Source: Blastococcus atacamensis (lineage in GTDB: Bacteria > Actinomycetota > Actinomycetes > Mycobacteriales > Geodermatophilaceae). From it: a stretch of 34,994 nucleotides of DNA. The DNA lies in the NCBI RefSeq assembly GCF_002938425.1, contig NZ_POQU01000037.1, forward strand, positions 1-34,994. The letters are read 5' to 3'. Below are positions 1 to 8,771 of this stretch, piece after piece. Made by a program: the position numbers and the translations under genes. Under the pieces are notes generated by a model, which saw nothing but the letters and a program-made list of their open reading frames with translations, did no database searches and was not told where the DNA came from. Numbering within the stretch: position 1 is the first letter of the stretch; every line of letters begins with the position of its first letter.

Positions 1-32
1 TGAAATTTTCCTCTTCGTCGGACGCGTCAGTT

Positions 33-917
33 TTGTATAAGGGCCAGCTGCTGGCCGGCACCGGCGTCGCCCTCGCCGCCGCGCTCGCCGGCTGCGGCAG
101 CTCCGCCGCGCAGGACCCGGCCACCCCGTTGCGCATCGGCGCCATCCCGGACCAGGACCCCGAGGTGCTGCAGCGCCTCTACGGCACCCTCGCCGACTCC
201 ATGGCCGCTGGACTGGGCCTCGAGGTCGAGTACCGGCCGGTCACCGACTACGCCGCCGCCGTCTCCCTCTTCCGCACCGGCGACCTCGACCTCGTCTGGT
301 TCGGCGGGCTCACCGGGGTGCAGGCGCGCCTGCAGGCCCCCGGCGCGGTGCCGGTCGCCCAGCGCGACATCGACGAGGAGTTCCACTCGGTCTTCGTCGT
401 CCACACCGCCACCGGCCTGAGCCCCTCCGACGACCTCCGCCCGCTCGCCGGACTGCGATTCACCTACGGCAGCGAGACCTCGACCTCGGGCCGGCTGATG
501 CCCGCCTACTTCCTGCGCGAGGCCGGCGTCGACCCGCAGGGCTTCCCCGGTGGCCCCGGATTCTCGGGGTCGCACGACGCCACGCTCGCCCTCGTCGCCT
601 CCGGCAGTTACCAGGCGGGAGTGGTCAACGAGCAGGTCTGGACCTCGCGCACGGAGGCCGGCGAGGTCGATCCGGCCGTGGTCGCCTACGCCCGCACCCC
701 GGCGTTCCACGACTACCACTGGCTGCTGGGCCCCGGGGCTGTCGAGCGGCTCGGGTCGGACCTGCCGCGTCGGCTGACCGGGTACTTCACCGGCCTGTCG
801 GGCCCCGAGGACGCCGAGGTGCTCGAGCTGTTCGGAGCCGGGGCGTTCGTCCCGACGGAGACGGCGGACTACGCGCAGATCGAGGCGATCGGCCGCGACC
901 TCGGGCTGATCCGCTGA
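33..917 (+). CDS. PhnD-like ABC transporter substrate-binding lipoprotein (putative selenate type)
   Basis: Extracytoplasmic solute-binding lipoprotein of an ABC importer. The N-terminus is a lipoprotein signal peptide with lipobox LAGC (Cys21), so the protein should be anchored on the outer face of the membrane. The body has the PhnD/phosphonate-binding fold, with the opening strand 'LRIGAIPDQDPE' and the segment 'DLVWFGGLTGVQARLQ'. That segment and 'AQRDIDEEFHSVF' match what I recall of the family annotated as putative selenate ABC transporter binding protein; this is memory of a family, not a search. ATPase and permease genes follow with 4-nt overlaps. No phosphonate-degradation genes are nearby, and a full selenocysteine system lies 12 kb away, which favours a selenium oxyanion substrate. 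The called start is TTG; the frame is open to the window edge, so the true start may lie upstream. 294 residues as called. Confidence 0.75.
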   Translation: MYKGQLLAGTGVALAAALAGCGSSAAQDPATPLRIGAIPDQDPEVLQRLYGTLADSMAAGLGLEVEYRPVTDYAAAVSLFRTGDLDLVWFGGLTGVQARLQAPGAVPVAQRDIDEEFHSVFVVHTATGLSPSDDLRPLAGLRFTYGSETSTSGRLMPAYFLREAGVDPQGFPGGPGFSGSHDATLALVASGSYQAGVVNEQVWTSRTEAGEVDPAVVAYARTPAFHDYHWLLGPGAVERLGSDLPRRLTGYFTGLSGPEDAEVLELFGAGAFVPTETADYAQIEAIGRDLGLIR

Positions 918-1660
918 GCCGCACCGCGCGGCTCACCGGCATCGAGGTCCGCTACCCCGGCACCACCGCCCTGGCGGGGATCGACCTCGAGGTGACCGCG
1001 GGCTCGCGGGTGGCCGTGATCGGCGCGTCGGGTGCGGGCAAGTCGACGCTGCTCGGCGTCCTCGACGGCTCCGTGACGCCGACAGCCGGGAGGGTCGAGG
1101 TGCACGGGGCCGAGCCCGCCGCGCTGCGGGGCCGGGAGCTGCGCCGGCTGCGCGCGCGCACCGGCACGGTGCGCCAGCACCTGGACCTGCCCGGGCCGCT
1201 CCGCGTCGTGCACAACGTGAACGCCGGACGGTTGGGAGCGTGGTCGACCGCGCGGGCCGCCTGGTCGCTCGTGCGGCCACAGGGGACGGCGGAGGTCCGC
1301 GCGGCGCTGGACCGGGTGGACCTGGCCGACCGCCTGCACGAGCGCACCGACCGGCTCTCCGGCGGGCAGCGGCAGCGGGTGGCGGTCGCCCGGCTGCTCG
1401 TGCAGCGGCCCGACCTCGTGCTCGCCGACGAGCCGGCCTCCGCTCTCGACCCGGCGCTGGCCGACGTCGTGCTCAGCCTGCTCGGCGAGCTGGCGACGGA
1501 GCAGGACGGCGCCCTCGTCGCAGCCCTGCACGACCCGGCGCTGGCCCTGCGGCACTGCGACCGGGTCATCGGTCTGGACAGCGGGCGGATCGTCCTCGAC
1601 GCCCCGGCGTCCTCGCTCACCGTCGCTGGCCTCGAAGGGTTCTACGGGGTCGTCCGGTGA
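914..1660 (+). CDS. ABC transporter ATP-binding protein (PhnC-like)
   Basis: Cytoplasmic ATPase subunit of the importer. Visible motifs are Walker A GASGAGKST (about residues 37-45), signature LSGGQRQRVAVAR, Walker B DLVLADEP and the H-loop in 'VAALHDP'. The first ATG/GTG/TTG in frame is GTG at 992, but starting there would delete the first beta-strand ('LTGIEVRYPGTTALAGIDLEV' region) that every ABC ATPase has. The reading frame back to 914 contains that strand and starts with CTG, overlapping the TGA of the binding-protein gene as CTGA. I therefore place the start at CTG 914 (248 residues), a rare start codon probably used through translational coupling. If CTG is not used, the fallback is 992. 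The next gene overlaps the stop as GTGA. Confidence 0.8.
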   Translation: MSRTARLTGIEVRYPGTTALAGIDLEVTAGSRVAVIGASGAGKSTLLGVLDGSVTPTAGRVEVHGAEPAALRGRELRRLRARTGTVRQHLDLPGPLRVVHNVNAGRLGAWSTARAAWSLVRPQGTAEVRAALDRVDLADRLHERTDRLSGGQRQRVAVARLLVQRPDLVLADEPASALDPALADVVLSLLGELATEQDGALVAALHDPALALRHCDRVIGLDSGRIVLDAPASSLTVAGLEGFYGVVR

Positions 1661-3264
1661 CCGCCCTGCTCGACCGCCCGGCCCCGGGAACGCGGCGACC
1701 GGTCCGGAACCGCCGCCGGTGGCCCTGGGCCCTCGCGGCGATCGCGCTGGTCGGCTGGGCGCTGGCCGACAGCGGGCTGTTCTCCGGACCGGTGGTCAAT
1801 CCCGGCGGGGCCGCCCAGTTCGGGCGGATCGCCGCCGCCGCGCTCCGGCCCGAGCTCGCTCCGGACTTCCTGGTCGTCGTCGCCGAGTCGGCGCTGGTGA
1901 CGGTGGCCTACGCGGTGCTCGGCGGGGGTCTCGCCGTGCTGCTCGGCGCGCTGGGCGCCGTCGCGGCGGCCCGCACCACCTGGGGACGGCGGCGGACCGG
2001 CCGGCTGCTGGTACGCGGAGCGCTGGCCGTGCCGCGAGGGCTCCACGAGGCGGTGTGGGGCCTGCTGCTGCTGAACGTGCTGGGGCTCGATCCGTGGGTG
2101 GGCGTGCTGGCCATCGCCGTCCCCTACGGCGCAGTGACCGCCACGGTCTTCGCCGGGATCCTCGACGAGGTGCCCCGGGGGGCACACGACGCGCTGCGAG
2201 CCGCCGGTGCCACCCGCGGGACCGCGGCGCTGTACGGCCTGCTGCCGCAGGCGACCGGAAGCCTGCTCTCCTACGCCTTCTACCGGTTGGAGTGCGCCGT
2301 GCGCTCCGCCGTCGTGCTCGGGCTGATCGGTGCCGGCGGACTGGGATACCAGCTCGCGCTGTCGTTCAGCTCCCTGCGCTGGGAGCAGGTCTGGACGACG
2401 GTGTACGCCCTCGCCCTGCTCTGTCTGGCGGCGGACGCCGCGGGCCGGGCGGTGCGGCGACGGGTCGCCGACCCCCGTCCCGGACCGGACCGCGATCCGG
2501 TGCTGACCGGCGCCGCCGTCGTCGTGGTGGTCCTCACCGGCTGGGCGGTGTGGTTCCTGGCCCTCTCCCCCGCCTCGCTGGCCTCCGCGCGGGCCCTGGA
2601 GCAGCTGTCCTACGTCGTGTCCGCGGCCTGGCCGCCGTCGACCGAGGGCGACCTGCTCGCCGACATCGGGGCCGCCGCGCTCGACACCGTCCTCATGTCG
2701 GTGCTCGCGACCGCCTTCGCGACCGTCGGCGCGGTCACGCTGAGCGGCCTCGCCGCCCGGTCGAGCACGGCCGGCCGCGCTCGCCGGATGGCGGGCGCCG
2801 GGGTGCGCGGCGCACTGCTCCTGCTGCGTGCGGTCCCGCCGCCGGTGTGGGCGCTGGTCCTGCTGTTCGTCCTCCTGCCGGGCGTCCTCCCCGGCGCGCT
2901 CGCGCTCGGCGTCTACACCCTGGGGGTGCTCGGCCGGCTGGTCGGCGAGGCGGCCGAGGAGTCCGACCGGCGCTCGCGCGAGGCGCTGCGCGCCGCGGGT
3001 GCCTCCGCGCCCGCGGCCTGGCTGTACGGGACGGTGCCGACGCTCGCCGGACCGGTCCTGGCCCTGGCCTGCTACCGCTGGGAGGTCGCGATCCGGGACA
3101 CCGTCCTCGTCGGGCTGCTGGGGGCCGGGGGAATCGGCGTGCTCCTCTCGGCGGCGACGGTGGCGTTCGACTGGCCGGCGGTGGCCACCGTGCTGGCCGC
3201 GGTCGTGCTGCTCAGCCTCGCCGTCGACCTCCTCAGCGACCGGATCCGGTCCGCACTGCGCTGA
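1657..3264 (+). CDS. ABC transporter permease, two PhnE-like domains fused
   Basis: Integral-membrane subunit of about 535 residues, roughly twice the length of a single PhnE permease. It contains two homologous halves. Each ends with a permease (EAA-type) loop: 'DALRAAGATRGTAALYG' in the first half and 'EALRAAGASAPAAWLYG' in the second. Each loop is followed by 'FYRLECAVRSAVVLGLIGAG' or 'CYRWEVAIRDTVLVGLLGAG'. One polypeptide can therefore supply both transmembrane halves of the importer. The start is GTG at 1657, overlapping the ATPase stop by four bases, so all three genes are probably translationally coupled. Longer upstream readings of the frame run antiparallel to no signal and merely shadow the ATPase gene. 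Substrate is inferred from the binding protein. Confidence 0.82.
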   Translation: MTALLDRPAPGTRRPVRNRRRWPWALAAIALVGWALADSGLFSGPVVNPGGAAQFGRIAAAALRPELAPDFLVVVAESALVTVAYAVLGGGLAVLLGALGAVAAARTTWGRRRTGRLLVRGALAVPRGLHEAVWGLLLLNVLGLDPWVGVLAIAVPYGAVTATVFAGILDEVPRGAHDALRAAGATRGTAALYGLLPQATGSLLSYAFYRLECAVRSAVVLGLIGAGGLGYQLALSFSSLRWEQVWTTVYALALLCLAADAAGRAVRRRVADPRPGPDRDPVLTGAAVVVVVLTGWAVWFLALSPASLASARALEQLSYVVSAAWPPSTEGDLLADIGAAALDTVLMSVLATAFATVGAVTLSGLAARSSTAGRARRMAGAGVRGALLLLRAVPPPVWALVLLFVLLPGVLPGALALGVYTLGVLGRLVGEAAEESDRRSREALRAAGASAPAAWLYGTVPTLAGPVLALACYRWEVAIRDTVLVGLLGAGGIGVLLSAATVAFDWPAVATVLAAVVLLSLAVDLLSDRIRSALR

Positions 3265-3285
3265 TCGTCGCGACGACCCGACCAG

Positions 3286-3320
3286 ATTCGGCGGTCGGAA
3301 CCGATTCGGCTCCCTATGCT
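3286..3320 (+). promoter_or_regulatory. Candidate cstA control region
   Basis: The heptamer ATTCGGC occurs twice (3286-3292 and 3304-3310), 18 bp apart and so on nearly the same DNA face, just before a -10-like TATGCT at 3315-3320. This arrangement could be a regulator site over the cstA promoter. No regulator is identified and the promoter call is weak. Confidence 0.3.
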
Positions 3321-3366
3321 GCTGTCGCGCGACGACGTTGGTGTCGCCGCTGATCTGGAGGCACTG

Positions 3367-5589
3367 ATGGCCGGGACCATGACCAAGAGCGACGGCGGTG
3401 GGGGCGCGTCCTCCGCAGGATCGGGACGGAGCAGGCCGTCGATGAAGTCGGTGCTGATCTGGACGGCGGTGGCCGTCGTCGGCGCCGTCTGCTGGGGCGT
3501 GCTGGCCATCGCGCGGGGCGAGACCATCTCGGCGCTGTGGCTGCTGTTCGCGGCGCTGTCCTCGTACGCGATCGCCTACCGCTTCTACTCGCGCTTCATC
3601 ACCTACAAGGTGCTGCGGGCCGACGACCGGCGGGCCACGCCCGCCGAACGGCTGGAGAACGGCGTCGACTTCGACGTCACCGACCGCCGGGTGCTCTTCG
3701 GCCACCACTTCGCCGCCATCGCCGGCGCCGGCCCGCTGGTCGGCCCGGTGCTCGCGGCGCAGATGGGCTACCTGCCCGGCACCATCTGGATCGTCGTCGG
3801 CGTCATCTTCGCCGGGGCCGTGCAGGACCTCGTCGTCATGTTCTTCTCGATGCGCCGCAACGGGAAGAGCCTCGGTCAGATGATCCGCGAGGAGATCGGC
3901 CTGGTCGGCGGCATCGCGGCCCTGATCGCCGTCTTCGCCATCATGATCATCATCCTGGCGGTGCTCGCGCTGATCGTGGTCAACGCGCTGGCGGAGTCCC
4001 CGTGGGGGGTCTTCTCCATCGGCCTGACCATCCCGATCGCGCTGTTCATGGGCGTGTACCTGCGCCGGCTCCGGCCGGGCAGGGTGCTCGAGGCGACCGG
4101 CATCGGCGTCGTCCTGCTGCTGCTGGCCATCGTCGGCGGCGGCTACGTCGACGGCACGCCCCTGGGCGACGCACTGACGGTGTCCAAGGAGTGGCTGGTG
4201 CTCGCGCTGGTCGTCTACGGCTTCGTCGCCTCGGTGCTGCCCGTCTGGCTGCTGCTCACCCCGCGCGACTACCTGTCGACGTTCATGAAGATCGGCGTCA
4301 TCGCCCTCCTCGCGGTCGGGCTGGTCATCGCCCGCCCGGTGCTGCAGGCCGACGCGATCACCGACTTCGCCCGCAACGGCACCGGACCGGTCTTCGCCGG
4401 CTCGCTCTTCCCGTTCGTGTTCATCACCATCGCCTGCGGGGCCCTGTCGGGCTTCCACGCGCTGATCTCCTCCGGCACGACGCCGAAGATGGTGGCCAAG
4501 GAGAGCCAGGTCCGCCTGATCGGCTACGGCGGCATGCTGATGGAGTCCTTCGTCGCCATCAGCGCGCTGATCGCGGCCGTCGTGATCGACCAGGGCCTGT
4601 ACTTCGCGATGAACAGCCCCGCCGGCGCCACCGGCGGAACGGCGGAGAGCGCGGCGGCATACCTGAACACGCTCGGGTTCGACACCACCGCGCAGTCGAT
4701 CGCCGCGACCTCGGCGGCCGTGCAGGAGGACACGCTCGTCTCGCGCACCGGCGGGGCGCCCACCCTCGCCATCGGCATCGCGCAGATCTTCAGCCAGGCG
4801 TTCGGTGGGGGCGGCATGGCGTTCTGGTACCACTTCGCGATCATGTTCGAGGCGCTGTTCATCCTCACCGCCGTCGACGCCGGCACGCGGGTGGGCCGGT
4901 TCATGCTGCAGGACACCATCGGCAACGTCTGGAAGAAGTTCGGCGATCTGTCGTGGCGGCCCGGCAACATGATCGCCAGCGCCATCGTCGTCGGGCTCTG
5001 GGGCTCGGTCCTCTACATCGGCGTCACCGACCCGCTCGGCGGCGTCAACCAGCTGTTCCCGCTGTTCGGCATCGCCAACCAGCTGCTGGCGGCCATCGCG
5101 CTGACGCTGTGCACGGTGCTGCTGGTCAAGCACGGGAAGCTGCGCTATGCGTGGGTGACCGCCGTCCCGCTGGCCTGGGACCTCACGATCACGATGACCG
5201 CGAGCTGGCAGAAGATCTTCTCCTCCGATCCGCGGGTCGGCTACTTCCAGCAGGCCCAGAACTACTCGGCCGCGCGGGACGCCGGGGAGCTGCTGGCACC
5301 CGCCCAGACCCCGGAGCAGATGGACCAGGTCATCTTCAACTCGACCCTCAACGGCATCCTGCAAGCCGTGTTCGCGCTGCTGACCCTGGTCGTCGCCGTG
5401 CACGGCGCCGTCATCATCGCGAAGGCAATCAGGTCCGGCGGCCTGCCGACGACGGAGGAGCCGGCCGTGGAGTCGAAGCTGGTCGAGCCCGCGGGCCTCT
5501 TCCCGACCGCCGAGGAGAAGCGGGCGATGGCCGACCGCGACCGGCTGGTCGGAGCCGGGGCCGGGCGCAGCGAGGCGGAGGAGAAGTGA
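3367..5589 (+). CDS. cstA: Carbon starvation protein CstA, pyruvate/peptide transporter
   Basis: Large polytopic membrane protein of 740 residues, the usual size of CstA. Family hallmarks include 'GHHFAAIAGAGPLVGPVLAAQ', the 'CGALSGFHALISSGTTPKM' segment, and 'QAFGGGGMAFWYHFAIMFEA'. CstA proteins take up pyruvate or small peptides under carbon limitation. The start chosen is ATG 3367, preceded by GGAGG at 3357-3361; an in-frame ATG at 3316 would add 17 residues without a ribosome site. The small ybdD-like gene overlaps its stop (GTGA), the conserved partner arrangement in many bacteria. A charged cytoplasmic tail closes the protein. Confidence 0.95.
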   Translation: MAGTMTKSDGGGGASSAGSGRSRPSMKSVLIWTAVAVVGAVCWGVLAIARGETISALWLLFAALSSYAIAYRFYSRFITYKVLRADDRRATPAERLENGVDFDVTDRRVLFGHHFAAIAGAGPLVGPVLAAQMGYLPGTIWIVVGVIFAGAVQDLVVMFFSMRRNGKSLGQMIREEIGLVGGIAALIAVFAIMIIILAVLALIVVNALAESPWGVFSIGLTIPIALFMGVYLRRLRPGRVLEATGIGVVLLLLAIVGGGYVDGTPLGDALTVSKEWLVLALVVYGFVASVLPVWLLLTPRDYLSTFMKIGVIALLAVGLVIARPVLQADAITDFARNGTGPVFAGSLFPFVFITIACGALSGFHALISSGTTPKMVAKESQVRLIGYGGMLMESFVAISALIAAVVIDQGLYFAMNSPAGATGGTAESAAAYLNTLGFDTTAQSIAATSAAVQEDTLVSRTGGAPTLAIGIAQIFSQAFGGGGMAFWYHFAIMFEALFILTAVDAGTRVGRFMLQDTIGNVWKKFGDLSWRPGNMIASAIVVGLWGSVLYIGVTDPLGGVNQLFPLFGIANQLLAAIALTLCTVLLVKHGKLRYAWVTAVPLAWDLTITMTASWQKIFSSDPRVGYFQQAQNYSAARDAGELLAPAQTPEQMDQVIFNSTLNGILQAVFALLTLVVAVHGAVIIAKAIRSGGLPTTEEPAVESKLVEPAGLFPTAEEKRAMADRDRLVGAGAGRSEAEEK

Positions 5590-5774
5590 CGGCCGTCCTG
5601 ACCCGCGCCTGGCAGGGCGTGCGCTGGTACCTCAAGGAGTTCACCGGCGAGGCGCGCTGGGACGATTACCTCGCGCACTGCGCGGAGCACGGGCACACGC
5701 CCATGAGCCGGCGGCAGTTCGAGCGGCAGCGTGCCGACGCGGCCGAGAGCAATCCGATGAGCCGCTGCTGCTGA
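5586..5774 (+). CDS. YbdD/YjiX family small protein, CstA partner
   Basis: A 62-residue soluble protein that starts with GTG inside the cstA stop codon. It shows the family's features: a Trp/Tyr-rich N-terminus ('AWQGVRWYLKEFTGE'), a central 'WDDYLAHCAEHGHTPMSRRQF' region, and the characteristic C-terminal Arg-Cys-Cys. YbdD-type proteins are encoded next to CstA-type transporters and are thought to be needed for transport activity; the biochemical role is not settled. The tight overlap implies co-translation with cstA. Confidence 0.88.
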   Translation: MTAVLTRAWQGVRWYLKEFTGEARWDDYLAHCAEHGHTPMSRRQFERQRADAAESNPMSRCC

Positions 5775-5795
5775 GCGGCTGATCACCACCCGCTG

Positions 5796-5841
5796 ACGTC
5801 ACAGGGTCGCTCTCCGGTACCGGATAGCGACCCTGTGACGT
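5796..5841. terminator. Bidirectional terminator-like hairpin between ybdD and rsmE
   Basis: Perfect 16-bp inverted repeat: ACGTCACAGGGTCGCT at 5796-5811 and its complement at 5826-5841, with a 14-nt loop that itself contains the palindrome CCGGTACCGG. It lies between two convergent genes. There is no clear U-tract, as is common in actinobacteria. Confidence 0.7.
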
Positions 5842-5855
5842 GAGAGCCCGAGTTG

Positions 5856-6608
5856 CTACTTCCAGCGGGTGCCGATGCTCAGCGCAGCCAGCGCGGCGGC
5901 GCCGGCGGTGGAGGTGCGCAGGACCTCGGGGCCCAGCCGCACCGGGTGGGCCCCGGCGGCACGGAACGCCACGACCTCGCCGTCGGTGAGCCCGCCCTCG
6001 GGGCCGACGACGATCACGACCGTGCCGTCCGACGGGACGGTGAGCTCGGCCAGTGGACGCCGGGCCTGCTCGTGCAGGACGACGGCGAGGTCGGCGTCGG
6101 CGAGCATCCCGGCGACCTCGCGGGTGCTCATCGGCCCGGTCACCTCGGGCAGCCGCGGACGGCGGGACTGCTTGCTCGCCGCCCGGGCAGCCGCGCGCCA
6201 CTTGCCCACGCCCCGGTCCACGCGGTCGTCCCGCCAGCGGGTGACGCAGCGCGAGGCCTGCCAGGGCACGATCCGGTCCACGCCGAGCTCGGTGGCGAGG
6301 TCGACGGCCAGCGGCCCGCGGTCCCCCTTGGGCAGCGCCTGCACGAGGACGAACTCCGGCGCGGGTGCCGGCACCTCGAACCGGTTCCGCACCGCGACCC
6401 GCAGACCCTCCGGCCCCGCCGAGACGACCTCGCCCTCGGCGACCGTCCCCTCGCCGTCGCCGACGTGCACGCGCTCACCGGCCTGCAGCCGCAGGACGTC
6501 GACGGCGTGCCGCCCCTCCTGACCGTCGACCAGCAGCTCGGGCACGTCGGGCAGCTCGTCGAGGAGGAACAGTGGGGCGTTGTCCAGCTCGGGGGCCTCG
6601 GTGCTCAT
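5856..6608 (-). CDS. rsmE: 16S rRNA m3U1498 methyltransferase RsmE
   Basis: SPOUT-class (knotted) methyltransferase that methylates N3 of U1498 in 16S rRNA using S-adenosylmethionine. The N-terminal part (about residues 1-75) is the PUA-like RNA-binding domain, with 'HAVDVLRLQAGERVHVGDG'. The C-terminal knot shows 'VIVVGPEGGLTDGE' and 'RLGPEVLRTSTAGAAALA', the AdoMet-binding motifs. 250 residues, normal length. It begins three bases after the dnaJ stop, completing the hrcA-dnaJ-rsmE operon order typical of actinobacteria. It is the only protein gene called here that ends in TAG, notable because the resident tRNA-Sec reads UAG. The protein already reaches its normal family C-terminus at that codon. 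Confidence 0.95.
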   Translation of the reverse strand: MSTEAPELDNAPLFLLDELPDVPELLVDGQEGRHAVDVLRLQAGERVHVGDGEGTVAEGEVVSAGPEGLRVAVRNRFEVPAPAPEFVLVQALPKGDRGPLAVDLATELGVDRIVPWQASRCVTRWRDDRVDRGVGKWRAAARAASKQSRRPRLPEVTGPMSTREVAGMLADADLAVVLHEQARRPLAELTVPSDGTVVIVVGPEGGLTDGEVVAFRAAGAHPVRLGPEVLRTSTAGAAALAALSIGTRWK

Positions 6609-6611
6609 CGA

Positions 6612-7733
6612 TCAGCGCTCCTTGAACAGGCGGGAGAACAGGCCGCCCTGCGCCTCCCGGTGCGACTCCGGCTGGTCCTCCCCGCGCAGCGCGGCCAGCT
6701 CGCGCAGCAGCTTCTCCTGCTCGGCGTCGAGCTTCGTCGGCGTCTGCACCTCGACGTGCACCACCAGGTTGCCGCGGCCGGTGGCGCGCAGCCGGGGCGC
6801 CCCGTGCGCCCGCAGCGTGAGCACGCTGCCGGACTGGGTGCCCGGACGGATGTCCAGGTCCTCCTCGCCGTCGAGCGTCCTGAGGCTCAGGGTCGTGCCC
6901 AGCGCGGCCGAGGTCATGGGCAGGGTGACCCGGCAGTGCAGGTCCTCGCCGTCCCGCGTGAACACCGGGTGCGGGACCTCGTGCACCTCGACGTAGAGGT
7001 CACCGGCGGGGCCGCCACCGGGGCCCACCTCGCCGTGCCCGGTCAGCCGGATGCGCATGCCGTCCTCGACACCGGCAGGCACCTTCACCGAGATGGTGCG
7101 GCGGGCCCGCACCCGCCCCTCACCGGCGCACTTGGGGCACGGCTCGGGGATGACCTGGCCGGTGCCCGAGCAGGTCGGGCAGGGTCGGCTGGAGACGACC
7201 TGGCCGAGGAAGCCGCGCTGCACGCTCTGCACCTCGCCGCGGCCGGAGCAGGTGGCGCAGGTGGCCGCGTGCGTGCCGGGGGCGGTCCCGGCGCCGGCAC
7301 AGCCGTCGCACAGGACCGCGGTGTCGACGGTGATCTCCTTGGTGGTGCCGAAGACCGTCTCGTCGAGCTCGAGCTCGACGGGGATCAGCGCGTCGCGCCC
7401 GGCCCGGGTGCGGCTGCGCGGGCCGCGAGCGGCCGCTCCGCCGAAGAAGGCGTCCATGATGTCGCCGAGGCCGCCGAACCCGGCTCCGCCGAACCCGCCA
7501 CCGGCGCCCGCCCCGGAGTCGAACGGGTCACCCCCGAGGTCGACGATGCGGCGCTTCTCCGGGTCGGTCAGGGCCTCGTAGGCCCGGCTGACCTCCTGGA
7601 AACGGTCCTTGGCCTCGGCGTCGGGGTTGACGTCGGGGTGCAGGTCGCGCGCCAGCCGGCGGTAGGCCTTCTTGATCTCGCTGTCCGTCGCTCCCTGGGA
7701 CAGGCCCAGCACGCCGTAGTAGTCGGTTGCCAT
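6612..7733 (-). CDS. dnaJ: Molecular chaperone DnaJ
   Basis: Hsp40 co-chaperone that delivers unfolded clients to DnaK and stimulates its ATPase. Domain order is complete: J domain at residues 3-68 with the HPD motif at 32-34; a Gly/Phe-rich linker ('[14 protein letters not shown]'); a zinc domain with four CxxCxGxG-type repeats beginning CDGC, CATC, CPTC and CPKC; then two substrate-binding beta domains. 373 residues. This is the hrcA-linked DnaJ paralogue, normally a second copy in actinobacteria besides the one in the dnaK operon. It lies downstream of hrcA with a 15-base gap and should share the CIRCE-controlled transcript. Confidence 0.96.
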   Translation of the reverse strand: MATDYYGVLGLSQGATDSEIKKAYRRLARDLHPDVNPDAEAKDRFQEVSRAYEALTDPEKRRIVDLGGDPFDSGAGAGGGFGGAGFGGLGDIMDAFFGGAAARGPRSRTRAGRDALIPVELELDETVFGTTKEITVDTAVLCDGCAGAGTAPGTHAATCATCSGRGEVQSVQRGFLGQVVSSRPCPTCSGTGQVIPEPCPKCAGEGRVRARRTISVKVPAGVEDGMRIRLTGHGEVGPGGGPAGDLYVEVHEVPHPVFTRDGEDLHCRVTLPMTSAALGTTLSLRTLDGEEDLDIRPGTQSGSVLTLRAHGAPRLRATGRGNLVVHVEVQTPTKLDAEQEKLLRELAALRGEDQPESHREAQGGLFSRLFKER

Positions 7734-7748
7734 CGGTAGGTCTCGTCC

Positions 7749-8771
7749 TCAGCTCTCGGCCAGCAGGTGGCCGACGTAGCGGGCCACGGCACGGACCGCG
7801 GCCATGTTTCCTGGGTAGTCCATCCGGGTCGGTCCCACGACGCCCAGGCCGCCGAGCGACCGGTCCGCCGAGCCGTACCCCACGGTGACCAGCGACGCCC
7901 CCGTCAGGGCCTCGTGGTCGTTCTCCTCGCCGATCCGCACCAGCACGGTGCTCGCATCGACCTCGCTCATCAGCCGCAGCACGACCACCTGCTCCTCGAG
8001 CGCCTCGAGGATCGGGCGCATGGTGCCCGGGAAGTCCAGCGCGCTGCCGCGGGCCAGGTTCGCCGTCCCACCGATGACCAGCCGGTCCTCGCTGGGCTCG
8101 ACCAGTGTCTCGACCAGCGTGGTGCTGACCGTCGCCACCAGCCCGCGCAGGTGCTGCGGCGCGGTCTCCAGCAGATCGGGGACCTTGTCGCCGGCCTCGG
8201 CCAGCTTGATTCCGGCGAAGGCCTGGTTGAGCAGCGTGCGCAGGTCGGCCACCGCACCGGCGTCGACCTCCACCGGGGAGTCGACGACCCGCTGCTCGAC
8301 CCGTCCGGTGTCGGTGATCAGCACCACGAGCAGCCGGGAGGCCGCGACCTGCACGACCTCGAGGTGCCGGACGGCGCTGCGCGAGAGCGTCGGGTACTGG
8401 ACGACGGCGACCTGGCGGGTCAGCTGCGCCAGCAGGCGCACGGTTCGGCCGAGCACGTCGTGCAGGTCGACGGCGCCGTCGAGGAACCGTTCGATGGCCC
8501 GCCGCTCGGCGCCCGAGAGGGGCTTGACCGCCGAGAGCCGGTCGACGAACAGGCGGTAGCCCTTGTCGGTCGGCACCCGGCCCGCGCTGGTGTGCGGCTG
8601 GGTGATGTAACCCTGCTCCTCGAGCACCGCCATGTCGTTGCGGATCGTGGCCGGGGACACCCCGAGGTCGTGCCGCTCGGCGAGAGCCTTGCTGCCCACC
8701 GGGTCGTTGGTCGAGACGAAGTCCTGGACGATGGCCCGGAGCACCTCCAGGCGGCGTTCGTCGTGCGCCAC
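7749..8771 (-). CDS. hrcA: Heat-inducible transcriptional repressor HrcA
   Basis: Repressor of class I heat-shock genes that binds CIRCE operators; GroEL normally modulates its activity. The winged-helix DNA-binding domain occupies about residues 1-80 ('[20 protein letters not shown]', '[20 protein letters not shown]'), followed by the GAF-like dimerisation domain. The start is GTG at 8771, with a ribosome site AGGAGGTG-like stretch at 8776-8783. This gives 340 residues, the normal family length. A longer in-frame reading to 8948 would run across the CIRCE element and is not credible. The operator 75 bases upstream implies autorepression. Confidence 0.95.
   Translation of the reverse strand: MAHDERRLEVLRAIVQDFVSTNDPVGSKALAERHDLGVSPATIRNDMAVLEEQGYITQPHTSAGRVPTDKGYRLFVDRLSAVKPLSGAERRAIERFLDGAVDLHDVLGRTVRLLAQLTRQVAVVQYPTLSRSAVRHLEVVQVAASRLLVVLITDTGRVEQRVVDSPVEVDAGAVADLRTLLNQAFAGIKLAEAGDKVPDLLETAPQHLRGLVATVSTTLVETLVEPSEDRLVIGGTANLARGSALDFPGTMRPILEALEEQVVVLRLMSEVDASTVLVRIGEENDHEALTGASLVTVGYGSADRSLGGLGVVGPTRMDYPGNMAAVRAVARYVGHLLAES

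Noticed and set aside
33-3264. Phosphonate importer phnDCE with phosphonate metabolism
   Set aside because: No C-P lyase or phosphonatase genes nearby, and the binding protein's motifs fit the selenate-annotated subfamily better; the substrate remains unproven.
1642-5403. 1253-codon open frame on the minus strand opposite the permease and cstA genes
   Set aside because: It is low-complexity, rich in Arg, Gly, Asp and His, and lies exactly opposite two clearly conserved membrane-protein genes; an artefact of high GC at third positions.
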